Notes: generated by a model not told the origin, from the letters alone. 64,000 nucleotides of DNA from Fervidobacterium pennivorans (GCF_001644665.1 NZ_CP011393.1:1696001-1760000); one strand, 5' to 3'; counted from the first letter of the stretch, positions 28,135-38,418 are shown. Translations and numbers: made by a program.

Positions 28135-31038
28135 ATGAAGTGGGCTTATAAGGTATTTGTATACTTGTTGCTTTGGTTAATTCCCGGGATAATTTTAGCT
28201 ATTCCTTCTATCGGGATCCTCTACTCACCAACAACAGAAAGTTATTACACCAAACCTACTTACGACAATATAATCCGTGGAGTGCTTAGTGTATTAGACT
28301 ACGGTAAGCTCGAATACGAGGTCATCAATACAAGCAAAGTTACAAGTATACCAGATAACATAAAGGTCCTTATAGACCCTTCAAATGGTGCCATTTCAGA
28401 TAGCGAAATTAACCTTGTCGAATCTTACCTTATGAAAGGCGGAAAACTCATAGCCTGTTACGAAAGCGGTCTCAAAGATGCGCAGGCTAAAAACAGGAGT
28501 AACTTCGCATACTCAAAATTCTTAGGTGTTAAGTTCGTTTCTTGGGATAGCGGAAAGTACTTCGTCATGAAGCCTACGCAAACAGGGGTCTCTGTTTTTA
28601 AAACGGACAAGAATATACCTTTGTCGAGAGGCTTCACTTTTGTCATAGATCTGACACAAAATGCAACACCTCTGGCTATTTGGTATACAAAAGATGGAAA
28701 GATTTCAAACGAAAAGTATCCGGCTGCTGCGGTTCTTTCACCTTTTGGTGTTTATTTTGGCGAGAACATATTCCTTCAAACCTCGACCAACGATGAACTT
28801 AAATCTTTGGTACTCAATACCATCGGTTACTTACTTGAAGAACCTATATCAAACGTTAATCCTGTGTTTTATCTTAAAGCCTCATTGGACGAAAAAATTG
28901 CGACATTTGAAACCAGGCTATTGGAAAGTAGAAAAAAGATTCCAAAAACGCAACTATACAAGATGCAGGAAATGCTTTGGGAGATAAAAGATGCATCAAA
29001 AAAAGCATCTGATTTATCAGAGTTGAAAAAGCTCCAAAAGATGGTCGATTTGCTTGAGATACAACTCTTACCACAGTACAATGTCCAGTTAAGAGGTATC
29101 TGGTTTGATAGTTACGCAATCAGAGATTGTGAAACACCGGAAAAGTTGCGCAAACAGATTCGAGAACTCCACGAGCTTGGATTCAACGCTATCTTTCCTG
29201 AAGTTATCTACAAAGGAATGACAATTTCTCCGAAGATTTCCAGATTTCCTCAAGACCCAGCTTTTCAGGACTAGAAAGAAGACCCATTGCAGGTTATAGT
29301 TGACGAAGCCAAGAAACTAGGGATGGAGGTTCATGCGTGGTGTTGGATCTACGCTGTTGCGTCCGGAGGTATCAAAACTCCGTTCATGGATGCTCATCCA
29401 GAGTGGATTGAGAAGGACAAATATGGTAGTATCTTTTCAAAAAACAACACCGCATGGTTATCGCATGCAAATCCAGAAGTAAGAGACTACCTTATTAACA
29501 CTTTGCTGGAAGTGATACAAAAATACGACGTAGACGGTATAAATCTGGATTACATACGGTACGATGGTGATGAATTTGGATACGACGAATTCGCTGTGAA
29601 AAGGTTTAAAGAAGAGACAGGAATAGATCCATTTACCATTGAGAAGTACAGTAAAGAAAGCGTTATATGGCAAATGTGGCGTGAGGAGAACGTAAATACA
29701 TTTGTGAGAGAATTCTACAGTAAAGCTAAGAAAATTAAAAACAACTTAGTCATCAGTGCGGCAGTATACCCAACACTTAGTGGTGCTCGCATGGAGAAAA
29801 AACAAAACTGGGAATACTGGGTAAAGAGTGGATATTTAGATCTTCTCATCCCAATGGATTACAGAAATTCGGCCGAAGATCTCAAGATACTCTTTGATAT
29901 GCAGTCTGAGTATAAAAAAGATGTTTACCTTTGCCCTGGTTTGCAACTGATATCTTTGGACGAACCTAAGAAAGTCATCGATCAAATCGCCTTAACAAAC
30001 AACTACTTCAAATCCGGATTTGTTCTGTTTTCTGTCTCTCACATAAAGAAATTTTCAAATGACTATGAGTATTTCAGAGTGGTTATGTCAAAGCACGCCG
30101 TAACCCCATTCAAAGGTATAGATGTACTACTTGATTCATTTGCTGATACTTTGATGGATGATATTAGTATATTCACCGAAAACGACTCACTCAAAGAGGA
30201 CATTAATTTCATCTTTTCAGAATTTGAAAAGATCAAGAAAAGCAGTAATTACGCCGACCTGGTCGAAAAAATATCAAATGGCATCTTCACAATATCGGAC
30301 AACGTAAAGGATCCAACTCTGGCTCTAAGCGCTATAGATTCCCTAAGCTGGATGCTCGAAATCACATACCCGGCTGCGAATAAATTAAAGCCAAAAAGTT
30401 CATTCATTCCCCAAAAACCTAAAGAAATGGTAGTAGTGGAAAACATTGTTCCAATACCGAAATTAGAAGTCAAACAAGGTAAAGCAACCCTTAGTAGAAA
30501 TCTCGAAGAGTGGAAAGATGCTGAGACAAGCGGTCAATTCCTTATGTACGATACCGGCCAGAGAGCGGATGTATCAAGTTATGCTAAGATCATGTACGAT
30601 GATGAAAACCTGTACGTGCTTTTTGTTTGTAAAGAACCTGATTTTAGCTCAGTTAAAGTTGTTTCTGGTCCACGCGACACCCGCACTTACTTGGGGGATT
30701 CTGTAGAAGTGTTCATTCTCAAGGACGAAAGAACTAATTCCTACTACCACTTTGTCGTTGGTTTCGACGGTACCATCTATGACGAACTGGGATACGATAG
30801 TAAATGGAACGGTGATATTGTGGCAACAACTTGGAGAGAAATTGATGCGTGGTATGTGGAAATAAAAATTAACATGAATTATTTGGGAATTTCTTTGAAA
30901 GATACTTCCGAACTAAAGGCAAACTTCTGCAGAAACCGCTGGAAAGGCAATATTCCCTTTTATTATACTTGGAGTGTTACTTATGGTTCATTCCACACAC
31001 CTGAAAGATTTGGGAAACTTATATTTCAAAGAAAGTAA
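28135..31038 (+). pseudogene. secreted GHL10 glycoside-hydrolase-like protein, broken by an in-frame TAG
   Basis: One reading frame of 968 codons is interrupted only by TAG at 29272-29274 (codon 380). The first half has a signal peptide (about 1-22), a Rossmann-like GATase1-type region, a helical linker and the start of a TIM barrel (RGIWFDSYAIRD, LGFNAIFPEV). The second half continues in the same frame with DEAKKLGMEVHAWCW, VDGINLDYIRYDGDEFG and a C-terminal CBM9-like beta domain. Homologues have DPL just after the break point, and it is found here too. A TGG-to-TAG change is the simplest cause. It may be a recent null allele, a sequencing error or readthrough. Each half alone would lack part of the barrel. 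Confidence 0.8.
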
Positions 31039-31069
31039 TGACTCCAAAATCTTTACTTAATAACTTTAG

Positions 31070-31148
31070 AAAGGAGGTGTTCGGTACACGTCCCAGTTTG
31101 TAAAACTTAAAACATAGACTAACGTGGGGGCCGTGTACTGCTCTATAA
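31070..31148 (+). promoter_or_regulatory. Shine-Dalgarno displaced by a hairpin before the DUF4127 gene
   Basis: A near-perfect ribosome site, AAAGGAGGTG (31070-31079), lies 70 bases before the DUF4127 ATG, and no start codon follows it at normal distance. A 9-bp stem, CGGTACACG (31082-31090) with CGTGTACTG (31132-31140), has one G-U pair and an inner CCCA/TGGG extension. It fills the gap. Folding leaves 10 unpaired bases between ribosome site and ATG, as in the hairpin-assisted starts known from phage T4 gene 38. Confidence 0.6.
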
Positions 31149-32651
31149 ATGAGAGTATTATTTCTTCCACTAGATGAAAGATTTTGCACTAAAGACTACT
31201 TCATTCACCTTTGCTCGTCTGTTGGTATAGATGTAATTTTTCCCGAGCATTTTGGGTTAAAAAAAACACCGGCAGACGTTGAATATTTAGCTAACTGGTT
31301 GGTACAAAACTCTCTTGGTTGCGATTTTGCAGTGCTATCTTTGGATATGCTCTTGCATGGCGGACTGGTCCCATCGAGGTTGGATTATACCCAAGAAGAG
31401 ACATTAATTAAACGCTTGAATGTTCTGTCACTTGTGAAAAAACAAAACAGCAATCTAAAAATATACGCAACGAAGACTGTTACAAGAATACCTACGTACA
31501 ACTCTATGGAAGAAGAACCAGACTACTGGGTTTACTTTGGTAAAGCTCTATATGAGTATTCCACAAGCCTTGCCAGTGGGCATAATATTAAAGAGCACAA
31601 TATTCCTCAGTGGATAATTCAGGACTTTTTGTGGAGACGAAGGAGGAACTTACAGACCACCAAGGAAGCTATCAACCTTGTGAAAGCAGGTGTTATAGAC
31701 TTCTTAAGCATAATGCTTGATGACAACTCCGAAGGTAGTCTTGTCTACAAAGAAGCGTGTGAACTCGAACAGCTGGTTGCACAATTGGGCTTAAACGAGA
31801 AGGTACAAATAAGAAACGGTGCAGACGAAGCTTCGTTAAGTCTAATTTCAAAATGTCTCTGCGATCATTTCCGCCTTCAGCCAAGGTTTAAAGTCATCTA
31901 TCGAAAGCCAGAACATGCTTATCTTGTGCCCCCGTATCATAGCGATGAACTGGACACGTCTACCAAAAGCCACATTTTAGGAGCTGGTGGACATCCTGTC
32001 GACTTAGAATCTGAGTTTGATATTTTGCTTTACGTGAACAATTTTGAACCAGACGAACCAAAAGAAGCACCTTTTCAGAATAAATCGATTCAGAATTTAA
32101 AACGCACTGAACACGCTGAATTAATAGAATGGATCGACCTTGCTTACGAACAAAACAAGATAATAGCAATTGCAGATGTAAGATACGCGAATGGTTCGGA
32201 TAATTCTTTAGTTGAAAGGATATTGGAAAAACCAATAAATTGGGAACTTACAACTTACTACGGCTGGAACACAGCAGGTAACACGCTTGGCTCAACGTGT
32301 GCACATTCAGTATTGTTGTATCTCAGCAAAAAGGGTTTACTTCAAATAGACAGAGAGAAACTGGAGAAATATCAGTCAATACTTCTATTAGAACACTGGG
32401 GCTACCAAGCTAATGTCCGAAAGATGCTCTATGAGGAGCTCAGAAGACGTAACCAAGATATAAATTCATGTCTTTCAATGATTAAAGATGAAGAATGGGC
32501 TAAGAGGTTCGTCGAGAAAAATCTCGAAGTGTACATGGACAGAATAAACCAATCTTTAAAAAAGAACTGGAAATACTCAGTCTTTTTCCCATGGCACCGT
32601 CCTTTTGAAATAGGCATAGTGCTTATCGATACTAAGCAGGTGGTTGGTTAG
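31149..32651 (+). CDS. DUF4127 family protein
   Basis: The 500-residue cytoplasmic protein has the family opening MRVLFLPLDERFCTKDY and motifs LSLDMLLHGGLVPSR, IYATKTVTRIPTYNS, LDDNSEGS, RNGADEASLSL, YGWNTAGNTLGST and the late HRPFEIGIVL-like end. The function of this family is not known, although it is repeatedly placed in sugar-catabolic operons. The many conserved Asp, His and Asn residues suggest an enzyme. It lies between the GHL10 gene and the sugar kinase. Its own ATG has no close ribosome site. Confidence 0.85.
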   Translation: MRVLFLPLDERFCTKDYFIHLCSSVGIDVIFPEHFGLKKTPADVEYLANWLVQNSLGCDFAVLSLDMLLHGGLVPSRLDYTQEETLIKRLNVLSLVKKQNSNLKIYATKTVTRIPTYNSMEEEPDYWVYFGKALYEYSTSLASGHNIKEHNIPQWIIQDFLWRRRRNLQTTKEAINLVKAGVIDFLSIMLDDNSEGSLVYKEACELEQLVAQLGLNEKVQIRNGADEASLSLISKCLCDHFRLQPRFKVIYRKPEHAYLVPPYHSDELDTSTKSHILGAGGHPVDLESEFDILLYVNNFEPDEPKEAPFQNKSIQNLKRTEHAELIEWIDLAYEQNKIIAIADVRYANGSDNSLVERILEKPINWELTTYYGWNTAGNTLGSTCAHSVLLYLSKKGLLQIDREKLEKYQSILLLEHWGYQANVRKMLYEELRRRNQDINSCLSMIKDEEWAKRFVEKNLEVYMDRINQSLKKNWKYSVFFPWHRPFEIGIVLIDTKQVVG

Positions 32652-32679
32652 ATGTTGACAAGGAAGGGGACATTAGTAA

Positions 32680-33576
32680 ATGGAAAAGAAAATCATTGCA
32701 GTTGATATTGGTGGAACTACCGTTAAAGGCGCAGTATTTTCCAAAAATAAAATACAAAAAAAGGTTGTTAAGAACACATCTAGGGTAGATCCGCTAAACA
32801 CGACAATAAAGATCATTGAACAGTTAATGGAAAATGACAAAGAAATATCAGCCATCGGTATTGCAACAGCAGGAAGAGTTAACTCATTAACGGGAGAAAT
32901 CTTATATGCTACACCCAACTTGAAGAACTGGGCAGGTAGAAACATAAAAAAAGAGCTGGAAACTCTCTTTGGCATCCCGACATATGTTATAAACGATGCC
33001 AAAGCAGCTACATTAGCTGAAGCTTACACTCGTAAAGTGCACTCACTTGTCTTTTTAACCATAGGAACGGGATTAGGCGGGGGGGTCTTTATTGATGGTA
33101 AATTGGTAAATGGAACTTTGTGGGAAGCTGGGGAAATTGGGCATACCATACTTTATCCAAATGGTCGAAAATGTAACTGTGGCAAGAGAGGTTGCGCAGA
33201 GCAGTACATATCTATGAAAGTTCTCCACAGGTACGCAAAAATCCCCTTAGCTGAAAGGAATCAGTTGCTTGCCGGTTTCATAAACAACGAAGAAAAAGTG
33301 TTAGCTGCAGTTGAAAAATTGTGCGGTAACCTGGCGATGTTGATTGATAAAATATTTCTCATCATAGACCCAGAAATTGTAGTCGTTGGCGGAGGATTTT
33401 CAGAGCTTGGAGAAATGGCCTTGCATATACTTAGGAACAAGCTGATAGAGTATTCGTCTAAATCTCTTTATCATCCAACTCAGGTCGAACTCAGCATCTT
33501 TCAAAACGACGCTGGGCTTATTGGTGCTTCTCTTTTCGCTGCAACGCAGTATGAGGAGGTAGTATATCATGGTTGA
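32680..33576 (+). CDS. ROK-family sugar kinase, probable N-acetylmannosamine or hexosamine kinase
   Basis: The 298-residue ROK kinase has the phosphate loop DIGGTTVKG at the N-terminus, GTGLGGGVFIDG for ATP binding, the sugar-contact EAGEIGHTIL and the structural zinc motif CNCGKRGCAEQY. In an operon headed by nanE, the simplest role is phosphorylating ManNAc to ManNAc-6-P. Glucose or GlcNAc cannot be excluded from sequence. Its end overlaps the RpiR gene by 8 bases. Confidence 0.88.
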   Translation: MEKKIIAVDIGGTTVKGAVFSKNKIQKKVVKNTSRVDPLNTTIKIIEQLMENDKEISAIGIATAGRVNSLTGEILYATPNLKNWAGRNIKKELETLFGIPTYVINDAKAATLAEAYTRKVHSLVFLTIGTGLGGGVFIDGKLVNGTLWEAGEIGHTILYPNGRKCNCGKRGCAEQYISMKVLHRYAKIPLAERNQLLAGFINNEEKVLAAVEKLCGNLAMLIDKIFLIIDPEIVVVGGGFSELGEMALHILRNKLIEYSSKSLYHPTQVELSIFQNDAGLIGASLFAATQYEEVVYHG

Positions 33577-34405
33577 AGATATCTTGACGCGTTTAAGTTA
33601 CCAACCCGGTGCTCTGACTAAAAAGGAAAAAATAATAGCACAGTACGTCATAGAGAACGGTGAAGAGGTTGTGCATATGAGCATCACAGAACTTTCTGAT
33701 TTATTGAACGTTGGTGAAGGCACTATCGTTAGATTTTGTCAAAAACTCGGTTTTGAAGGATTTCATTCTTTCAAAATATTTCTTGCAAAAAGTTTACCAA
33801 ATAACAAAAACGAGGCAGAATCCTTTTCTTCTGAGGACCTGCTTTTGCAAATAAAAACGAATCACATTAATACTATTGTACAAACGTACGAATTACTCAG
33901 TTCGTCCAAGGAAGTCCTAAGCAAGTGTGCCGAAATAATTTCGCAATGCAAAAAGCTTTACACAGTAGGTGTTGGTGCATCTGGAGCAACAGCATTGGAT
34001 GCATACTACAAATTTATGAGAATAGGTATTGATACGTTCTTTTCCCAAGACACCCACTTAGTAGCTATGGCACTTGCCACCTCCACTTCGAATGATGTCC
34101 TTCTTGCCTTTTCTCAAAGCGGGTCAACATCTGTGATCGTAGATCTGGCGAAAATGGCAAAGGACAATAATACAAAAATTGTTGCCGTAACGGGACATAA
34201 GAGATCTCCTCTTGCAGAAGTCGCTGATTATGTTTTACTTACGCCTATTCGCGAAGCACCATTTGAAAGCGGTGCGATAAGATCGAAAATTTCTCAGCTA
34301 CATGTCTTAGAAGCTCTATTTGAAATGACTAAGCGGAATATAAAAGAAAGGGCAAACCACTATATACAACAAACTGCTCGCGCTGTTGAAAGGTGGATTT
34401 ACTAG
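33569..34405 (+). CDS. RpiR/MurR-family transcriptional regulator with SIS domain
   Basis: The 278-residue regulator has an N-terminal HTH_6 domain (about 1-77, with SITELSDLLNVGEGTIVRFCQKLGFEGFHSFK) and a C-terminal SIS domain (about 108-245, with GVGASGATALDAYYKFMRIG and AFSQSGSTSVIVDLAK). SIS domains of this family bind phosphosugars, so ManNAc-6-P or GlcNAc-6-P is a likely effector. It is the last gene of the nanE operon and probably binds the palindrome at 23008-23024. Confidence 0.9.
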   Translation: MVEDILTRLSYQPGALTKKEKIIAQYVIENGEEVVHMSITELSDLLNVGEGTIVRFCQKLGFEGFHSFKIFLAKSLPNNKNEAESFSSEDLLLQIKTNHINTIVQTYELLSSSKEVLSKCAEIISQCKKLYTVGVGASGATALDAYYKFMRIGIDTFFSQDTHLVAMALATSTSNDVLLAFSQSGSTSVIVDLAKMAKDNNTKIVAVTGHKRSPLAEVADYVLLTPIREAPFESGAIRSKISQLHVLEALFEMTKRNIKERANHYIQQTARAVERWIY

Positions 34406-35073
34406 CAGATTTACACATGCAGAGTATTTCCGAGGTTCTAAGTATCGTTTGTAGAAAACAAGTGAAAAATGTGCAAAACTAAAGAAATTTGTGATAACTG
34501 ATTTTCTTGCAGTTTGTTTGCTAAAGGAAGATCTTATGAGCATTTTCTTATGATATGGTCTCTTGATAAAATGATATAGCAAATGGACATTATAGCACAC
34601 ATTTGCTACTAATGACATATCAAATTGGACGTGACGAAATGTAGTGTCTTCATTCTTTTAGCATTGGTATTATCTGCACTTACAAAACATGCTGAAACAA
34701 ATTTTTATTTTAAACTAGGCACAAAGAAAAGTAGTTAATTAGATAATGTTTTAAGGTAAAAGCAATAGGCATATCAATAACTTAAAAACAGATTTTTAAC
34801 TGTTGATTCTAAGCAAAATGAGATCATCTTAGCGTATCAGACGATGCTGATAGTAAACGCCACATGATTAAGGTAATAATAAGCACTTTGTATGTAGTTT
34901 GAATAGCTCGACATAGTACAGCGTTTTGATCCGTAACGAATGAGAGAAGTATAACTGATTTCTTATGAAGCTACACCGGTCCAAAGAGTTCCAACTGTTT
35001 TGTGTTCTCGATTAATAAGCGACGCTTTATTGTGAAGCGTAAGAATATAACAATAAGAAAGGGGGTAGCGAGG
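34406..35073. other. 668-base AT-rich intergenic region
   Basis: No convincing gene is seen. An inverted repeat, AGCAAATG (34578-34585) and CATTTGCT (34600-34607), could be an operator or hairpin. A 35-codon frame from GTG 34631 to 34738 encodes a signal-peptide-like stretch (CSVFILLALVLSAL) and then stops; it may be the relic of a secreted-protein gene. A small hairpin, ACGCTT / AAGCGT (35022-35040), lies in the leader of the SpoIID gene. Confidence 0.5.
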
Positions 35074-36522
35074 ATGAAACCGTGTGTAAAGGTTTTATTT
35101 TTGTTTGCGATTCTTGTACAGGTAGTTTCGTTTGCTTCAACGTCTCAAACACGTATTTCGGTACTCTTAAGCGTCGAACTCGACTCATCCGGGGCTTCAA
35201 AAGGTTATCTTTTTAGCGTGGTAAAGTTCGAGTGTCTCAGTTCTGTCAAAGTAAACGATAGCGCGTTCTCAGCTGGGGACATAATTGAAATAACAACAAA
35301 CCAAGGAGGTCTCATAGTAAATGGTAACGCTGTAGGAGTTGATACATTAGTTCTAAAAGGTACTGTGAAGTTACTATCAGCAAAGCGAGCGCTCGGAGTA
35401 CCACAGTACTCAGACACAATATATGTTAAATTTGTCAATGGAAAGATTGCGTTAATTAACGAACTGGAATTAGAGAATTATGTAGAGTTAGTTGTTCCAA
35501 GCGAGGTACCATCATGGTTTGAGAAGGAGGCGATTAAAGCTCAAGCTGTTTTGGCAAGAAGCAGAGCGGTGGCAGACGTTTTGAGCGGGCCGAAAGAAAA
35601 GTTCTTCGGAGCTCACTGTGATGACAGTACAAATAGCCAGGTTTTCAACAATCAGATAGTTAGCAATATAATTAAGGTTGCAGTTTCCGAAACGACTGGT
35701 GAAATTTTAGTTATCGACGGTAAACCAATGGATACGATAGTGTATTTTTCAACATCTGCTGGATTCACTTCAAACAGTGAGGAAGTTTGGAGCGACGCAA
35801 AGGGCAAATTCCCAGGTGAACCGATACCTTATCTAAGATCAAAGCCACAGTTCTCAAAATTTATTGTAAATGAAGTAAACGAAGTATTTTGGGATAAATT
35901 CTTCAGATCTTTCTGGGGCCTTGAAAAAGAACTTTGCGATTTTTATGACCGAGAGTCTCCATGGTTTCGATGGAAAGTAACTATGACCAGAGAGGAACTC
36001 GAGGTTTCAATTAGTAAAGGTCTTGTTGCAAGGGAAAAGGCCGACCTTACCTTAGGGTTCGATGCCATTAGAACAGTTGAAGGAAGGCTAATAGACGTAA
36101 ATGATCCAAACTTCTCCATAGGAGAGCTGAAAGACTTACAGGTCATGAAACGAGGGCAAGGTGGCATCGTTATGACTCTCAGAATTATAGCAGAAAGCGG
36201 AATCTACGATGTCGACAAAGAATATAACATACGTTTCGTTATAAGACCTACAAAAGCAATAACCGGTATGCCAAAAGACATAAACCTTGAAAGGCACGAC
36301 GGAAGTCTTGTTTCCAACTATTCCATTCTCCCCAGCGGGTATTTCACGTTTGTAATAGAGAAATTCGAAGGAAAGATAAAGCAGATCACATTTTACGGTG
36401 GTGGAAACGGCCATGGTGTTGGTATGAGTCAGTACGGCGCAAATTATCTCGCTAAAAATGGCAAGAACTATCAAGAGATCATTCGTACATTCTACGAAGG
36501 TGAAATAGAAAAAGCGTTTTAA
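35074..36522 (+). CDS. secreted SpoIID/LytB-domain protein, probable peptidoglycan lytic transglycosylase
   Basis: The 482-residue protein has a signal peptide (about 1-24, VLFLFAILVQVVSFAS). SpoIID motifs are VELVVPSEVPSWFEKEAIKAQAVLARSRA near residue 136-164 (in short pieces), a central YFSTSAGFTS segment, and the end GGGNGHGVGMSQYGA. SpoIID of Bacillus and Clostridium is a lytic transglycosylase cutting denuded glycan strands to 1,6-anhydro ends. The ATG at 35074 follows AAAGGGGGT; an upstream in-frame ATG at 35002 is rejected. It directly precedes transporter and amino-sugar genes, which fits a role in releasing muropeptides. Confidence 0.87.
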   Translation: MKPCVKVLFLFAILVQVVSFASTSQTRISVLLSVELDSSGASKGYLFSVVKFECLSSVKVNDSAFSAGDIIEITTNQGGLIVNGNAVGVDTLVLKGTVKLLSAKRALGVPQYSDTIYVKFVNGKIALINELELENYVELVVPSEVPSWFEKEAIKAQAVLARSRAVADVLSGPKEKFFGAHCDDSTNSQVFNNQIVSNIIKVAVSETTGEILVIDGKPMDTIVYFSTSAGFTSNSEEVWSDAKGKFPGEPIPYLRSKPQFSKFIVNEVNEVFWDKFFRSFWGLEKELCDFYDRESPWFRWKVTMTREELEVSISKGLVAREKADLTLGFDAIRTVEGRLIDVNDPNFSIGELKDLQVMKRGQGGIVMTLRIIAESGIYDVDKEYNIRFVIRPTKAITGMPKDINLERHDGSLVSNYSILPSGYFTFVIEKFEGKIKQITFYGGGNGHGVGMSQYGANYLAKNGKNYQEIIRTFYEGEIEKAF

Positions 36523-36828
36523 GTTCAAAAGCTTTTCTTGAAAAGTAAGATTTCACAACAGTTTGTAAGGGGCTTCGGCCCCATTTTTTTACGGCGTGCA
36601 CCTTTTATTTTCTGCTAGTTAGTTCTTCTTGTAATCAAAATTTTAAGAAATTTGGAAAAAATAGGAGACTTGAAGGTATAAATGGCAGAAAGTCCGCATT
36701 TTTCGATTTCAGGAATAGAAATAGTGAAAATTTGGAGATTGTATAATCTGGTCAAAATATGATAGTATGTTATAACAAATTGTGCCGTACGAGTTATATG
36801 CCATATCATTTTTAAAGGGGTGAGAAGT
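36523..36828. other. 306-base intergenic region before the first oligopeptide-type transporter
   Basis: It contains the SpoIID terminator, then about 240 AT-rich bases. TATAAT occurs at about 36743-36748, but no good -35 pairs with it. No gene is seen. The promoter of the following operon is presumably here. Confidence 0.5.
36569..36590 (+). terminator. rho-independent terminator after the SpoIID gene
   Basis: A stem GGGGC / GCCCC closed by the stable TTCG tetraloop is followed by ATTTTTTT, about 45 bases after the stop. Confidence 0.9.
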
Positions 36829-38418
36829 ATGAAAAGGTTTTATGCGATTCTGACACTGTTGGTACTGATGGTAACTATTTCACTTGGTGCAGAACTTTCC
36901 ATGATAATTTCTGTCACAGGTCCATTCCAGAGGAACTTTAACCCGTATTTTGCAGGTGCTACCGGCTACGTTGCAGCAGGTTTCATTTACGAAACATTGA
37001 TATATGCGAACACAAAAACAGGAGATTTTGTACCTTGGCTGGCATCAGAGTTTAAATGGGGTGCTGGCTACAAAGAAATTACTTTCAAATTGCGCAGAGG
37101 AGTCAAGTGGTCAGACGGAACATCTTTTACAGCAGATGACGTGATATTCACATTCGAAACGCTGAAAAAATTCCCTGCACTTGATGTTCCGGGGGTTTGG
37201 AAAGGTGGACTGGCTGAGGTTGTGAAAGTCGACGACTATACCGTGAAATTAAAACTCTCAACAGTAAACACACTCTATTTGTATAGCGTTGCGGGAGTTT
37301 ACATACTTCCAAAGCACATTTGGAGCAAAGTTGAAGATCCGTCAAAGTTCACCAATGAAAATCCTGTTGGAACAGGAGCTTATCTACTCGATAACTTTTC
37401 CACACAGGTTATAACGTTGAAGAAGAACCCAAACTACTGGAATGCTGCAAACGTAAAAGTTGATTCGATAAGAATACCCGCGTTTAGCGGCAACGAAAGT
37501 GCACAGTTGGCGGTTGCAAACGGTGAAATCGACTGGGCTGGTATTAACTTCCCACAGATCGAGAAACTTGTTCAGCAGAGGAAAGAACTGAACTATTGGT
37601 TTGCAGAGGGTAATCCAGTGTTCTTGTTCTTTAATCTTGCAAAAGACCCATTCAAGGATGCGACCTTGAGGAAAGCATTTGCATATGCAATTAATACTGA
37701 CATGTTGATCAAAATCGGAATGACCGGTTATGCTGCCCCAGTGAATCCGGTTGTTATTAAGTCTGGATACGAGTATCTGATAAGCGAAGATTTGAAGAAT
37801 TTGTGGTGGAAGTATGACCCAAAGACTGCAGAGAAGCTTTTTGCTCAGGCCGGTTTCAAGAGAGGAAAAGATGGAATTCTTGCGAAGGGTAATATTAAGC
37901 TTAGTTACGAATTATTAGTTCCAGCAGGATGGACAGACTGGATCGCCGTTTGTGAGTTGCTATCACAACAAATGGCGAACTACGGAGTTGAGCTAAAAGT
38001 TACACCTATAGATTACGGTGAATATTTGCAAAGAATTCGGAACAAGAACTTCGACGTAGTTCTGAGCTGGTCAAATTACGGCGCTACTCCGTACAATTTC
38101 TACGATAACCATCTGAACTCTGCAAATGCATACGTTGGTAGTAACAGAGGTGGATGGATAGATAAGACAACCGACGAACTTTTGGCGAAGATAAAGGAAA
38201 CAGCAGACGTATCTGCAAGGAAGGTTATCATGTCAAGGTTACAAAGAATCCTTCTTGAAAACGTACCAGCTGTTCCTTTGTATTACAATCCAGTTTGGTT
38301 CATTTACTCGACGAAGAACTTTACAGGCTGGCCAAATGAAAAAAAGCCTTACGTAGAACCAAGAATTACCGGTATGGATAAAATTTACCTCATCATGAAC
38401 TTGGAACCTGTTAAATAA
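36829..38418 (+). CDS. family 5 (oligopeptide-type) ABC solute-binding protein, first set
   Basis: The 529-residue protein has a signal peptide (about 1-20, ISLGAELS). Family 5 motifs are GAGYKEITFKLRRGVKWSDG, FTADDVIFTFE, NPVGTGAYLLDNF and VANGEIDWAGI. Such proteins bind peptides, but in Thermotoga several bind oligosaccharides instead. Beside namZ, nagZ and murQ, a muropeptide or chito-type ligand is plausible. The ATG at 36829 follows AAAGGGGTGAG. A long hairpin separates it from the permeases. Confidence 0.92.
   Translation: MKRFYAILTLLVLMVTISLGAELSMIISVTGPFQRNFNPYFAGATGYVAAGFIYETLIYANTKTGDFVPWLASEFKWGAGYKEITFKLRRGVKWSDGTSFTADDVIFTFETLKKFPALDVPGVWKGGLAEVVKVDDYTVKLKLSTVNTLYLYSVAGVYILPKHIWSKVEDPSKFTNENPVGTGAYLLDNFSTQVITLKKNPNYWNAANVKVDSIRIPAFSGNESAQLAVANGEIDWAGINFPQIEKLVQQRKELNYWFAEGNPVFLFFNLAKDPFKDATLRKAFAYAINTDMLIKIGMTGYAAPVNPVVIKSGYEYLISEDLKNLWWKYDPKTAEKLFAQAGFKRGKDGILAKGNIKLSYELLVPAGWTDWIAVCELLSQQMANYGVELKVTPIDYGEYLQRIRNKNFDVVLSWSNYGATPYNFYDNHLNSANAYVGSNRGGWIDKTTDELLAKIKETADVSARKVIMSRLQRILLENVPAVPLYYNPVWFIYSTKNFTGWPNEKKPYVEPRITGMDKIYLIMNLEPVK

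Noticed and set aside
36740-36815. Operator motif shared between 34.57, 36.76 and 47.56 kb (ATGATAT...AACAAA-like)
   Set aside because: Matches are short, AT-rich and inconsistently spaced, so chance cannot be excluded.
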